A stretch of 58,782 nt of DNA from Candidatus Pelagibacter communis. Its GTDB lineage: Bacteria > Pseudomonadota > Alphaproteobacteria > Pelagibacterales > Pelagibacteraceae. Of this stretch, positions 26,531-34,957 are shown one piece after another. Within the stretch, counting starts at the first letter, position 1. Each line of letters starts with the position of its first letter. The notes beneath the pieces are model-generated. The model ran no database searches. It saw nothing but the letters and a program-made list of their open reading frames with translations, and had not been told where the DNA came from. The stretch is taken from NCBI RefSeq assembly GCF_001179985.1, contig NZ_CVSI01000016.1, positions 1 through 58,782 on the forward strand. Direction: 5' to 3'. Both the position numbers and the translations under genes were made by a program.

Positions 26531-27959
26531 GGAACAACAAAACATTTTAAATCCAACATCTGCTATTATATTAATTTTATTAATTAGCTTTTCTTTTGTT
26601 ATTATTGGTTTTTTTTACTCAAAAAAATTTAAAGGTTTAAATAATTACTTAGTAGCGAATAGATCAGTTGGAACATTCTCATTAACATGTAGTTTAGTAG
26701 CTTCTGCTTTGGGTACCTGGATTTTGTTCGGTCCTGCATCAGCTGCAACATGGGGCGGGATAGGTGCGGTTATTGGTTATTCACTTGGAACTGCGTTTCC
26801 CTTATTTGCAATTATTTTTATTGGAAAAATATTTAGAAATTCTTACCCAAAAGCAAAAACTTTAATTGAAGTTATTAGATTAAGGTTTGGAAAACATATA
26901 TTTAAGTTGATCTTAATTTTGTCGATATTTTACATGACCATTTTTTTGATTGCAGAGGTTACAGCTGTATCTATTTTGATAAATTATATTTCAGGAACCA
27001 AATTATGGGTTACTGCTTTGATAGTTATTTCTAGTTCACTTATATATACACTATATGGTGGTTTAAGAGCTTCAATATTCACTGACAATATCCAATTCGT
27101 AGTTTTTACATTATTATTGTTAATAGCTTTTTCTTATTTATTTTCATTTAATACAAACGAATTTAGTTTTGAATTTATAAATAAAAATAAGCCAAATTTA
27201 TTAAGCAAAAATTACATTCCTAACTTTACCGCAGGCTTAACATTCTTTATTGCTGTTGCAGCTACTAATCTTTTTCACCAAGGAAATTGGCAAAGAGTTT
27301 ATGCTGCAAAAAATAACGATGTTTTAAAAAAGAGTTTGTTATTTTCCTTTTTAATAATAATTCCCATTGTATATATGATGGGTTTTACAGGATTAGTGTC
27401 TGAATCTAAAAATTTGAATGTAACACCTGATCTCGCTTTTTTTTCCTTATTATTAAATAAAGAAATACCTACGTTGTCTATTATAGTCATTGTGCTGGGA
27501 ATATCTTTGACTATAAGCAGTATAGATACACTTATAAATGCTATATCAAGCCTAATTATAGTAGATGGAAAAAAAATTTTAAGTTCTAATAAAGATTACT
27601 TAAAATTATCTAGAAATATAATTATAGGCCTTTCTTTTATCGCTTTATATGTTGCCTCAAAAGGATTTAGTATCTTGTATCTATTTTTGCTAGCCGACTT
27701 GTTTTGTTGTACGGCGGTTTTGAGTATATTTTATAGTTTTTACTCAAAATCATTTAGTGAAAAAACAGCTTATATCTCAATTGTAGTCGGGTTGTTAGGA
27801 GGTATATTGTTATTTCCAAGTCCTGATTTTTCAAAAAGCATCTTAGTTGGCATTCTGTTTCCTGCAAGTTATTTCCCAGATTTTGTAACACAATCTCTTT
27901 TATTTCTCTCGTTTATAGCGGCAACATTACTTCCAGTTTTAACTTGGAAAGTAAAGTAA
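26529..27959 (+). CDS. thiV: sodium:solute symporter, ThiV-type (HMP/thiamin precursor uptake)
   Basis: 476 aa, about 13 membrane helices, SSS family (SLVASALGTWILFGPA; TNLFHQGNWQRVYAAK; SIDTLINAISSLI). The TPP riboswitch that holds its start codon points to thiamin-related uptake. In Pelagibacter a riboswitch-controlled SSS gene named thiV was proposed to import the pyrimidine precursor HMP; position and family agree. The exact substrate is inferred from regulation, not from sequence. Confidence 0.85.
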   Translation: MEQQNILNPTSAIILILLISFSFVIIGFFYSKKFKGLNNYLVANRSVGTFSLTCSLVASALGTWILFGPASAATWGGIGAVIGYSLGTAFPLFAIIFIGKIFRNSYPKAKTLIEVIRLRFGKHIFKLILILSIFYMTIFLIAEVTAVSILINYISGTKLWVTALIVISSSLIYTLYGGLRASIFTDNIQFVVFTLLLLIAFSYLFSFNTNEFSFEFINKNKPNLLSKNYIPNFTAGLTFFIAVAATNLFHQGNWQRVYAAKNNDVLKKSLLFSFLIIIPIVYMMGFTGLVSESKNLNVTPDLAFFSLLLNKEIPTLSIIVIVLGISLTISSIDTLINAISSLIIVDGKKILSSNKDYLKLSRNIIIGLSFIALYVASKGFSILYLFLLADLFCCTAVLSIFYSFYSKSFSEKTAYISIVVGLLGGILLFPSPDFSKSILVGILFPASYFPDFVTQSLLFLSFIAATLLPVLTWKVK

Positions 27960-27977
27960 ATATATTATTATGTAAAA

Positions 27978-29087
27978 ATGTTTGAATTTGTTTTACCCTT
28001 TATAATATTAATTATCGTTGTAGTTTTTGTTCATGAATATGGACATTACTATTTTGCAAGAAGATATGGTGTTGGTGTAACAGATTTTTCTATAGGTTTT
28101 GGAAAAGAATTGTTTGGATGGAACGATAAAACTGGAACTCGATGGAAAATATGTTTAATACCCTTAGGCGGCTACGTAAAATTTTTTGGAGATAGAAATG
28201 TATTTTCTCAGTCAGACCGAGATGAAATTTTAAAAAAATACAAAGAAGAGGATAGAAAAAAACTTTTCACTTTAAAACCTTTGTACCAAAGATCTTTAAT
28301 TGTTTTTGGTGGACCTTTGGCCAATTTTATTCTAGCAGTAGTAATTTTTTTAATGATTAATATGTTTGCTGGTAAGGATTTTACGCCAGCTATGATTGAT
28401 GAGGTTAAAAAAGACAGTCCCGCTTATACCGCTGGTTTGAAGAAAAATGACGTAATTTTATCAATAGATAATAATGATGTAAAAAGTATTTTAGATGTAT
28501 CAAAGTACATTACTCTTTCCACTGCAGAATTTATCGATTTTGAAGTTTCGAGATATGACCAAAAAATTTTAGTTAAGGTTAGACCAGATTTTATAGATTC
28601 TGAAGATAGTTTAGGTAATAAAGTTAAAAAAAGAATGATTGGAATAACTCTACTGCCTTACAATAATAACGTTAATCATAAAAAACTTGGACCAATCAAA
28701 GCAATGTATTATTCATTGACTGAGGTTTATTTTGTTACTACCTCTACACTAAAGTATCTTGGGACTATAATTACTGGAAAAGGTGATAGTTCTCAGCTAG
28801 GTGGACCCATAAGAATTGCAAAAATTTCTGGTCAAGTTGCAGAATTTGGTATTATTCCTTTTTTAAGCATGATGGCTTATATTTCTATAAGTCTTGGTTT
28901 AATTAATCTATTTCCAATACCATTACTTGATGGTGGTCACTTAATGTTTTATGGAATAGAAAAAATCCTTGGAAGACCCTTAAGCGAAAAAACCCAAGAA
29001 GGTTTTTTTCGAATCGGAATGTTTTTACTGTTGAGTTTAATGTTTTTTGCAACTTACAATGACCTCAAAGATTTAGGCTTATTTTAA
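27978..29087 (+). CDS. rseP: RIP zinc metalloprotease RseP
   Basis: 369 aa. HEYGH (19-23) in the first membrane helix is the site-2 protease zinc motif; a PDZ domain spans about 120-200; NLFPIPLLDGGHL near 310 is the second conserved active-site segment (usually NLLPIPxLDGG). It cleaves membrane-embedded anti-sigma factors or signal-peptide remnants in the inner membrane. In many genomes it lies beside bamA or dxr; here it follows thiV by 18 nt. Confidence 0.93.
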   Translation: MFEFVLPFIILIIVVVFVHEYGHYYFARRYGVGVTDFSIGFGKELFGWNDKTGTRWKICLIPLGGYVKFFGDRNVFSQSDRDEILKKYKEEDRKKLFTLKPLYQRSLIVFGGPLANFILAVVIFLMINMFAGKDFTPAMIDEVKKDSPAYTAGLKKNDVILSIDNNDVKSILDVSKYITLSTAEFIDFEVSRYDQKILVKVRPDFIDSEDSLGNKVKKRMIGITLLPYNNNVNHKKLGPIKAMYYSLTEVYFVTTSTLKYLGTIITGKGDSSQLGGPIRIAKISGQVAEFGIIPFLSMMAYISISLGLINLFPIPLLDGGHLMFYGIEKILGRPLSEKTQEGFFRIGMFLLLSLMFFATYNDLKDLGLF

Positions 29088-29089
29088 AG

Positions 29090-29112
29090 GGTTTTTTAAC
29101 ATTAAAAAAACC
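29090..29112 (+). terminator. weak hairpin after rseP
   Basis: GGTTTTTT (29090-29097) pairs with AAAAAACC (29105-29112) around a 7 nt loop. Only two G-C pairs and no U-run after it on the plus strand, so termination would be weak at best. Confidence 0.25.
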
Positions 29113-29179
29113 AATGAAATCAACGTTTTTTTTACACTACATGTTGTGTTTAAAACCAGATTAAACACTAAAAAAAAGC

Positions 29180-29208
29180 TTGATTTACAAAGGATTTTGT
29201 CAAATATA
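29180..29208 (+). promoter_or_regulatory. possible promoter of the HU gene
   Basis: TTGATT (29180-29185), 17 nt, AATATA (29203-29208), 26 nt upstream of the HU ATG. The 146 nt gap holds no gene, so HU needs its own promoter; the match itself is modest. Confidence 0.35.
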
Positions 29209-29233
29209 GAAATAACCTAATACCGGAGCTAAA

Positions 29234-29509
29234 ATGAACAAAAAACAACTAGTCGCTAAATTAGCTGGATCTTTAAATCAAAGCAAAGCTGATGCTGAGC
29301 GAACATTCGATACCATAACAAACACCATTTTAGATGCTTTAAAAAATGATGATTCTGTTAAAATAGCAGGTTTTGGTACCTATAAAGTTGCTAAAAGAAA
29401 AGCAAGAATTGGTCGAAATCCAAGAACAGGAGAACAAATCCAAATCGCTGCTTCTCAAAAGGTAAAATTTTTACCTGCAAAAGCACTTAAAGAAATATTC
29501 AATAAATAG
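29234..29509 (+). CDS. DNA-binding protein HU
   Basis: 91 aa, the family length. MNKKQLVAKLAGSLNQSKAD, GFGTYKVAKRKARIGRNP (start of the DNA-binding arm) and GEQIQIAASQKVKFLPAK are diagnostic. A small histone-like protein that bends and compacts DNA. Own promoter region and a strong downstream terminator mark it as a single-gene unit. Confidence 0.95.
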   Translation: MNKKQLVAKLAGSLNQSKADAERTFDTITNTILDALKNDDSVKIAGFGTYKVAKRKARIGRNPRTGEQIQIAASQKVKFLPAKALKEIFNK

Positions 29510-29520
29510 ATATTTCCTCT

Positions 29521-29559
29521 AAACAGCCTTTATTAATTAAAAGTTAATAAAGGCTGTTT
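29521..29559 (+). terminator. long-stem terminator after HU
   Basis: A perfect 16-bp stem: arm 29521-29536 (AAACAGCCTTTATTAA) and arm 29544-29559, loop of 7 nt (TTAAAAG). It lies 12 nt after the HU stop. As the stem ends in TTT on both strands' outer side it may work in both directions. Confidence 0.85.
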
Positions 29560-29652
29560 CTACATGCAATTTATGCATACCTATTAAATCGAGTTAGCAA
29601 TAGTTATTACCTTACAAAAATTTATAACAAGATTTTCTAAAAGGGAGGAATA

Positions 29653-30954
29653 ATGAAAAAACTATTTAATAAACTGTTAGGATCAGTAGTAGGTTTTACT
29701 TTCTTACTAAACATGACCAGTGTTGGTTATGCTGAAACTACAGTATCCGCTGAAGTCGGATTTATATTTAATACTTTCTTATTTTTAGTTTGTGGATTTT
29801 TGGTAATGTTTATGGCTGCAGGATTCGCAATGCTTGAAGCAGGAAGTGTAACTTCAAAAAGTGTATCAGTTATATGTGCAAAAAATATCGGTCTATTTTC
29901 TATTGCAGGAATGATGTTTTGGCTATTTGGATATAATCTAGCCTATGGAATTCCAGAGGGTGGTTATATTGGTAAATTTTTACCGTGGTCAGATGCTAGC
30001 GCTGTAGACACAGGCTATTCAGATGGCTCTGATTGGTATTTCCAAATGGTATTTTGTGCAACAACAGTATCAATTTGTTCTGGTGCATTAGCAGAGAGAA
30101 TTAAATTGTGGCCGTTCTTATTATTTGCTGCAATATTAGCAGGAATTATATACCCAATAGTAATGGGTTGGCAATGGGGTGGAGGCTGGTTAGCTTCTGC
30201 AGGTTTTTCAGATTTTGCCGGTTCAACTTTAGTACACTCAACTGGAGGTGCAGCAGCATTAGCAGGTGCGTTATTACTTGGACCAAGACTTGGAAGGTTT
30301 ACAAAAAAAGGAGATCCAGCTCCAATGAAACCATTTGCAGCTTCTTCAATACCTTTAATAACAGTTGGAGTATTTATATTATGGCTAGGTTGGTTTGGAT
30401 TTAATGGTGGATCACAGTTAGCAATGGGTACAGCAGATGATGCTATTGCAGTATCAACAATCTTCATGAATACATTTTTAGCAGGTGCCGGTGGAGTAAT
30501 GGCAGCAGCAACTATGACTAGATTACACTTTGGTAAAACAGATGTAATACAAATGTTAAATGGATGTATTGGTGGATTAGTTGCAATCACAGCAGAACCA
30601 TTAATGCCATCACCATTTGCTGCAATATTAATCGGTGCAGTAGGTGGTATTATAGTTGTTTATGGAACTAAATTGCTTTTTGCCATGAAAATTGATGATG
30701 TAGTTGGAGCAATTCCAGCTCACATGTTTGCTGGTATATGGGGTACAATAGCAGTTCCGTTAACAAATCCAGATACAAGTTTTGGAGCTCAGTTACTTGG
30801 AATAATCTCAATTAATGCTTTCGTTTTTGTGGTTGCTTACATTGTTTGGGCGATTATGAAAAATACTATTGGTATCAGATTAAGTAAAGAAGCAGAACTT
30901 AAAGGTACAGACGTCGTTGAAACTGGCGTAATAGGTTACGCTATACGAGATTAA
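29653..30954 (+). CDS. amtB: ammonium transporter
   Basis: 433 aa with a signal-like first segment and 11 membrane helices. Amt motifs: FAMLEAGSV, FCATTVSICSGALAERI, STGGAAALAGALLLGPRLG (pore His), and FNGGSQLA. It conducts NH3/NH4+ across the inner membrane. A strong ribosome site GGGAGG precedes the ATG. No glnK is adjacent, unlike the usual glnK-amtB pair. It has a separate transcript between two strong terminators. Confidence 0.95.
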   Translation: MKKLFNKLLGSVVGFTFLLNMTSVGYAETTVSAEVGFIFNTFLFLVCGFLVMFMAAGFAMLEAGSVTSKSVSVICAKNIGLFSIAGMMFWLFGYNLAYGIPEGGYIGKFLPWSDASAVDTGYSDGSDWYFQMVFCATTVSICSGALAERIKLWPFLLFAAILAGIIYPIVMGWQWGGGWLASAGFSDFAGSTLVHSTGGAAALAGALLLGPRLGRFTKKGDPAPMKPFAASSIPLITVGVFILWLGWFGFNGGSQLAMGTADDAIAVSTIFMNTFLAGAGGVMAAATMTRLHFGKTDVIQMLNGCIGGLVAITAEPLMPSPFAAILIGAVGGIIVVYGTKLLFAMKIDDVVGAIPAHMFAGIWGTIAVPLTNPDTSFGAQLLGIISINAFVFVVAYIVWAIMKNTIGIRLSKEAELKGTDVVETGVIGYAIRD

Positions 30955-30986
30955 ACATCTCTCCCTCTTTGGTTTGACGTTTAATT

Positions 30987-31018
30987 AAGGCCTCCTAGAA
31001 ATAGGAGGCCTTTTTTAT
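30987..31018 (+). terminator. Rho-independent terminator after amtB
   Basis: Stem AAGGCCTCCTA (30987-30997) with TAGGAGGCCTT (31002-31012), GAAA tetraloop, then a T run through 31016 and beyond. 11 bp and G-C rich: a textbook terminator, 33 nt after the stop. Confidence 0.95.
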
Positions 31019-31023
31019 TTATT

Positions 31024-31476
31024 TTAAAGTTTATTATCTTTAAGAAAATTATAAATTTCTTCTGCGTGACCTTTAACCCTCACATTTCGCCATTCTTTTA
31101 AAATAACATTTTTCTTTAATAAAAAAGTACTTCTAATTAAACCCATAAATTCTTTTCCCATGAACTTTTTTTTACCCCAAACTTTAAAATCTTTAATAGC
31201 AATTTTATCCTCATCAGATAACAACTCAAATTTTACTTTGTATTTCTTTTTAAATTTTAAATGACTTTCGATTGTATCTTTAGAAATTCCATATATTTCA
31301 CAGTTAAGCTTTTTAAATTTATTGTAAAACGAGTTAAAATCTTTTGTTTCTAGTGTACATCCTGGAGTATCATCTTTAGGATAAAAATACAAAACTGTAA
31401 ATTTTGATTTAATTTTATTTAATATAACTATCTCATTAGATGTTCCTATTAGCTTAAAATTTTTTGCTTTTCTCAT
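31024..31476 (-). CDS. bcp: thiol peroxidase of the Bcp/PrxQ family
   Basis: 150 aa. FYPKDDTPGCTLETKDF carries the peroxidatic Cys (PGCT). The nearby resolving Cys of many Bcp proteins (five residues later) is Lys here, so it may work as a 1-Cys enzyme or use the Cys in LNCEIYG. It reduces peroxides with thioredoxin-type donors. Its ATG overlaps the cutA stop (ATGA). Confidence 0.88.
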   Translation of the reverse strand: MRKAKNFKLIGTSNEIVILNKIKSKFTVLYFYPKDDTPGCTLETKDFNSFYNKFKKLNCEIYGISKDTIESHLKFKKKYKVKFELLSDEDKIAIKDFKVWGKKKFMGKEFMGLIRSTFLLKKNVILKEWRNVRVKGHAEEIYNFLKDNKL

Positions 31477-31787
31477 CTTGTGGAATTTCTAATCCATTTT
31501 AAAAAATCTTCATTACCTGAGGAAATTTTAGAAAATATAATACAAGGCACGTCATAAGAGTGTAATTTTTTTACCTCTGAAATTATTTTAGTCTGCAGTT
31601 TTTTTGTTGTCTTTCCTGTTATTATAACCTCTTTGGAGAATTTGACTTTGCTTTTCCAAGAAAAAACAGATTGGATATTATTAAAAATATTTGCACAGGC
31701 TATCAATTTTTTTTTTACCAAAACTGATGAAATTTTTTTAGCCTCTTTAATATTGGTGCAAGTTATGTAAAAAAATATTTGCATCAA
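31473..31787 (-). CDS. cutA: divalent cation tolerance protein CutA
   Basis: 104 aa, family length. ITCTNIKEAKKISSVLVKKK, CANIFNNIQSVFSWKSKV and LHSYDVPCIIF fit CutA, a trimeric soluble protein linked to copper tolerance in some bacteria but without a settled role. ATGA overlaps with both neighbours show a three-gene operon. Confidence 0.88.
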   Translation of the reverse strand: MMQIFFYITCTNIKEAKKISSVLVKKKLIACANIFNNIQSVFSWKSKVKFSKEVIITGKTTKKLQTKIISEVKKLHSYDVPCIIFSKISSGNEDFLKWIRNSTR

Positions 31788-32776
31788 CTTATATTATTTT
31801 CATCCCAAAGCTTTTTAATATCTACGAAGGGAGATAAGCCATAACTTGAATTTACATTGGTTAGATGAATAGACAGTGTATTTATTGGTGATATACCAAT
31901 CTCATTTAACAAAATTTCGTTAATATATTTTTCAAAAGGGTCATGTCTTTTTTCACAAGTTTTTTTTAAATTATCCCAATATTTTTCCAGCATATTTTTA
32001 GATATTATAAAGGTACATAAAATTTTTTGGACTGTTCTCCAGTGTTGATTACTACCTATTAAAATATTTGTTTTTTCATTAGTCATATAATTAAATGGAT
32101 AATCACAGGGACAAACTATAATATCTTTTTCAATTTGTGAGCTTACCCTTTCATAAGTATTGATCATATCATTTAAAGAATTTTCAAAATGCAAATAATC
32201 ATCCTCCACAAAATAAATTAAATCACTATTTTCCTTTTTTGCAGTTTCGAAACATTTTAATAAGCTAGATAAGTTAGAAAATGTTTCGTTATTATTATTT
32301 TCAAGTATCTTTTCCTTATGTTCTTCTTTTTTATGATTTATGATTGAATATTTTGGGTGGTTTTTATCTAGAACACTCTTAATTTTATTTAAATTATCTG
32401 ATTTAGAATTGTCATCAATAATTACTAAGTTAATATTAATTAATGAATTCTCTTTTTTAAGTCTGTTAATAGATTTTGTTAATGAAAATAAACATCTTAA
32501 TACGTACTCGATTTTTGGTTCTTCAAAAACTCTCTTTTTATTTTGGTCCCAAATGTCTATGTTAGAATTAGTTCTAAATATAATTGACAAATTTTTAATT
32601 TTTTTTGTTAATTTTACCTCACCTAAAGGAAGAATTATTGACTTATCTTTACTAGATAATTTTTCATCAAGGTTTTTTTCAAGAGTAGGTGAGTAAAATT
32701 CGTTTTGATCTATTAACTCGAAGCCTATTAACCTACTTATCTTTATAAACAATTTTTTAAAGATGTTTTTTTTCAT
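31784..32776 (-). CDS. glycosyltransferase-like (GT-A) protein
   Basis: 330 aa from the ATG at 32776; an upstream ATG at 32803 is in frame. A middle segment INLVIIDDNSKSDNLNKI resembles the nucleotide-sugar loop of GT-A folds, and DLIYFVEDDYLHFENSL supplies a DxD-like EDD motif. No membrane helix. Possibly a transferase for surface glycans, but no polysaccharide genes are adjacent. First gene of an operon with cutA and bcp. Confidence 0.55.
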   Translation of the reverse strand: MKKNIFKKLFIKISRLIGFELIDQNEFYSPTLEKNLDEKLSSKDKSIILPLGEVKLTKKIKNLSIIFRTNSNIDIWDQNKKRVFEEPKIEYVLRCLFSLTKSINRLKKENSLININLVIIDDNSKSDNLNKIKSVLDKNHPKYSIINHKKEEHKEKILENNNNETFSNLSSLLKCFETAKKENSDLIYFVEDDYLHFENSLNDMINTYERVSSQIEKDIIVCPCDYPFNYMTNEKTNILIGSNQHWRTVQKILCTFIISKNMLEKYWDNLKKTCEKRHDPFEKYINEILLNEIGISPINTLSIHLTNVNSSYGLSPFVDIKKLWDENNIS

Positions 32777-32805
32777 TTTTTTTGATATTAACAGATTACA
32801 CATAT

Positions 32806-33189
32806 ATGACTATTAAATCATCACAAGATCTCGTTAATAATGCATTAAAAGAAATTAAGACTATTACAAGCAATGAGGCTGCAAAATTATTTAAGGAAAA
32901 TAAATGTAATTTAATTGATATTAGAGACATTAGAGAACTTGAAAGAGATGGAAGAGTAAAAAATTCACTACATATTCCGAGAGGTATGTTAGAATTTTGG
33001 ATGGATCCATCTAGTCCATATTACAAACAAGGAAAAATTGATCCATCAAAAGAAACAATATTGTTTTGTGCTGCTGGTTTAAGATCTGCTCTTGCCACTA
33101 AAACTTTGCAAGACATGGGTTTTAAAAATGTGTCTCATGTTAATGGTGGTTTTAATACTATTAAAGCAAGCGATTTTGAAATTATTTAA
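32806..33189 (+). CDS. rhodanese-like sulfurtransferase
   Basis: 127 aa from the ATG at 32806, chosen because the longer reading would overlap the divergent gene's start. NLIDIRDIRELERDGRVKN, HIPRGMLEFW and the active-site loop LFCAAGLRSALA (Cys nucleophile) define one rhodanese domain. It transfers sulfane sulfur to an unknown acceptor. Its end overlaps the convergent DsbA-like gene by 8 nt. Confidence 0.88.
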   Translation: MTIKSSQDLVNNALKEIKTITSNEAAKLFKENKCNLIDIRDIRELERDGRVKNSLHIPRGMLEFWMDPSSPYYKQGKIDPSKETILFCAAGLRSALATKTLQDMGFKNVSHVNGGFNTIKASDFEII

Positions 33190-33766
33190 TTACCTCATCA
33201 ATAACATAATCTAACCTGTCTTGCCCCCAATAAATTTTATTATTATAAATAAAGGTCGGAGCACCAAAGATTTTTTTAGAAAAGGCTTCATCGGTGAGCA
33301 ATTTTAGCTTTTCTTTAGTCTCCTTTTTCTCTATATCTTGAAAAAACTTATTAACATCAATGCTTATCTCTTTTAATTTTTTTTCAAAAATACCTCTATC
33401 TGATAAATCTAAATTTAACTGCCAGTAGGAATTAAAAAAAGTATCTATATATTTTTCAAGTAAATTATCCTTTAAAACTAAAGTTCCTCTCATTAAATAT
33501 AAAGAATTAATAGGAAATTTTTCATTAAAATGAAAATTGATACCAAGTTTCTTTGAAATCATTTCACAATCTTGAATCATAAATTCATTTTTATGACCAA
33601 TAAATGCATTAGCGGTTATCCCAGCTAATTTGTGCAAACCACCTAAAAGCATTGGTTTGTATGAAAAATTAATATTTTTAACTTTTATAATTTTTTTAAT
33701 TTTTTTGTGCGCAATATAAGTATATGGACTCGAAAAATCATAATAAAACTCGATTACTTTAGTCAT
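33182..33766 (-). CDS. DsbA-family 2-hydroxychromene-2-carboxylate isomerase-like protein
   Basis: 194 aa. EFYYDFSSPYTYIAHKKI and KKIFGAPTFIYNNKIYWGQDRLDYV match the HCCA isomerase / GST-kappa group of the thioredoxin fold, which has Ser in place of the CxxC Cys (FSSPY). Some members isomerise aromatic intermediates with glutathione; no aromatic pathway is here, so a general glutathione-linked role is possible. Its start overlaps the stop of the ABA4-like gene. Confidence 0.75.
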   Translation of the reverse strand: MTKVIEFYYDFSSPYTYIAHKKIKKIIKVKNINFSYKPMLLGGLHKLAGITANAFIGHKNEFMIQDCEMISKKLGINFHFNEKFPINSLYLMRGTLVLKDNLLEKYIDTFFNSYWQLNLDLSDRGIFEKKLKEISIDVNKFFQDIEKKETKEKLKLLTDEAFSKKIFGAPTFIYNNKIYWGQDRLDYVIDEVIK

Positions 33767-34232
33767 ACAATGATAATTTTTTTGCGAAAAAGATTCTTAT
33801 TAGCCAGTAAAAAAACAATCCAATTGGACCTATAAAATATGTAATCAATAGAGGAAAAAAAACCAAAAATTTTGACATAGAAAATTTTAAACTATCACTA
33901 ACAATCCACGCACCACAAAATAAATTTACCGCTAAAAAATGGCACCAAAACATAATTAAAAAACCTGTTTCAGAAAATAATTCAGATAATTGAGCCAAAC
34001 CTAGATAAAGATTAAAATTATTCTTAAAATCAAATTCTGTTAGAAAGAAGTAATATAATAAATATGCATAAATAAATGAAAAAATCATAAATGGAAATAT
34101 TGATCTAACCATATATTTGCTTACACCAGAAGTGGGAAAAAATAATAGTACTAACCAAAAGGGTAGAACACCTAAATTCAACCATAAGTAAATTATTGGG
34201 ACTGTGAAGAAGTTATTAATTTGTTCAATCAT
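33759..34232 (-). CDS. ABA4-like (DUF4281) membrane protein
   Basis: 157 aa, four or five membrane helices. FWCHFLAVNLFCGAWIVSD is close to the ABA4-like consensus (W-HxLAFDLFxGxWxxxD), and PIGLFFYWLIR also fits. Plant ABA4 is needed for neoxanthin; the bacterial members have no proven role. It overlaps the DsbA-like gene by 8 nt. Confidence 0.7.
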   Translation of the reverse strand: MIEQINNFFTVPIIYLWLNLGVLPFWLVLLFFPTSGVSKYMVRSIFPFMIFSFIYAYLLYYFFLTEFDFKNNFNLYLGLAQLSELFSETGFLIMFWCHFLAVNLFCGAWIVSDSLKFSMSKFLVFFPLLITYFIGPIGLFFYWLIRIFFAKKLSLYD

Positions 34233-34260
34233 TAAAGTTTATAATATATTAAAAATTAAA

Positions 34261-34824
34261 ATGATTCCTTTAAAAAATAAAAAAAAAAGTTTTGAAGATA
34301 CAGTTCAAGAGATGAGAGATTTTTCAACGAAGTACATTGAAAAGTATGCTCCATCAAAGCAGCAATTAAGGACATATTTACTTAAAAAATATTTGAAATT
34401 TGGAGCTGTAGGAATAAAAAAAAATGAAATAAAAGATTTGATTGATGTAGTTCTGAATGATTTAGAAAACTCCAAATATTTAAACGACAAATTTTATTCT
34501 AATAGCAAAGCAAAAAATCTTATTCAAAGAGGTAGCTCTATCAACAAGATAAGAAATTATTTAATGTCAAAAGGCATAAACCAAAAATTTGTTAAAGAAA
34601 CTTTAGATAAAATAAAAGATGAAAATGAAGATCAAGATTTTTTTTCTGCATTAAAAATATGTAAAAAAAGAAGAATAGGCCCATGTAGAGTAGAGGACAA
34701 CAGACCGTTATTTTATAAAAAGGATATTGCAGTTTTAGCTAGAAATGGTTTTGATTTCGATACATCAAAACGAGTTATGGATCTTTCCAAAGAAGAGTTT
34801 GAAAAAATTACTCGTCTTTTTTAG
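34261..34824 (+). CDS. recX: RecX family regulatory protein
   Basis: 187 aa from the ATG at 34261; an ATG at 34204 would overlap the divergent gene. Helical three-repeat layout: SKQQLRTYLLKKYL, LNDLENSKYLNDKFYSNSK and NYLMSKGINQKFVKETL are typical of RecX, which modulates RecA filaments. recA is not adjacent. The end overlaps a convergent 49-aa ORF by 17 nt. Confidence 0.75.
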   Translation: MIPLKNKKKSFEDTVQEMRDFSTKYIEKYAPSKQQLRTYLLKKYLKFGAVGIKKNEIKDLIDVVLNDLENSKYLNDKFYSNSKAKNLIQRGSSINKIRNYLMSKGINQKFVKETLDKIKDENEDQDFFSALKICKKRRIGPCRVEDNRPLFYKKDIAVLARNGFDFDTSKRVMDLSKEEFEKITRLF

Positions 34825-34957
34825 TTTTCTTATTTTTTTCAACTAAATAATAATCAATTTTTGATTTAATAAAGTTTTTAACTACTACGAAAATAATTAA
34901 ACCAAAAATTGATACACTAACAATTATAATTAAAATTATTCTAAGCTGTTCACTCAT
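34808..34957 (-). CDS. 49-aa single-helix membrane microprotein
   Basis: 49 codons: a short polar start (MSEQLR), one membrane helix (about 7-26, IILIIIVSVSIFGLIIFVVV) and a Lys-rich tail (KNKKTKKDE). Its ATG lies inside the last codons of cysQ (8 nt overlap), suggesting coupled translation. The helix-plus-basic-tail layout is that of small inner-membrane proteins; no family recognised. Confidence 0.55.
   Translation of the reverse strand: MSEQLRIILIIIVSVSIFGLIIFVVVKNFIKSKIDYYLVEKNKKTKKDE

Noticed and set aside
30015..30590. A 191-codon open frame on the minus strand inside amtB
   Set aside because: It is opposite a clear ammonium transporter, has a biased Pro/Ala/Asn composition and no ribosome site; shadow of the membrane-protein codon pattern.
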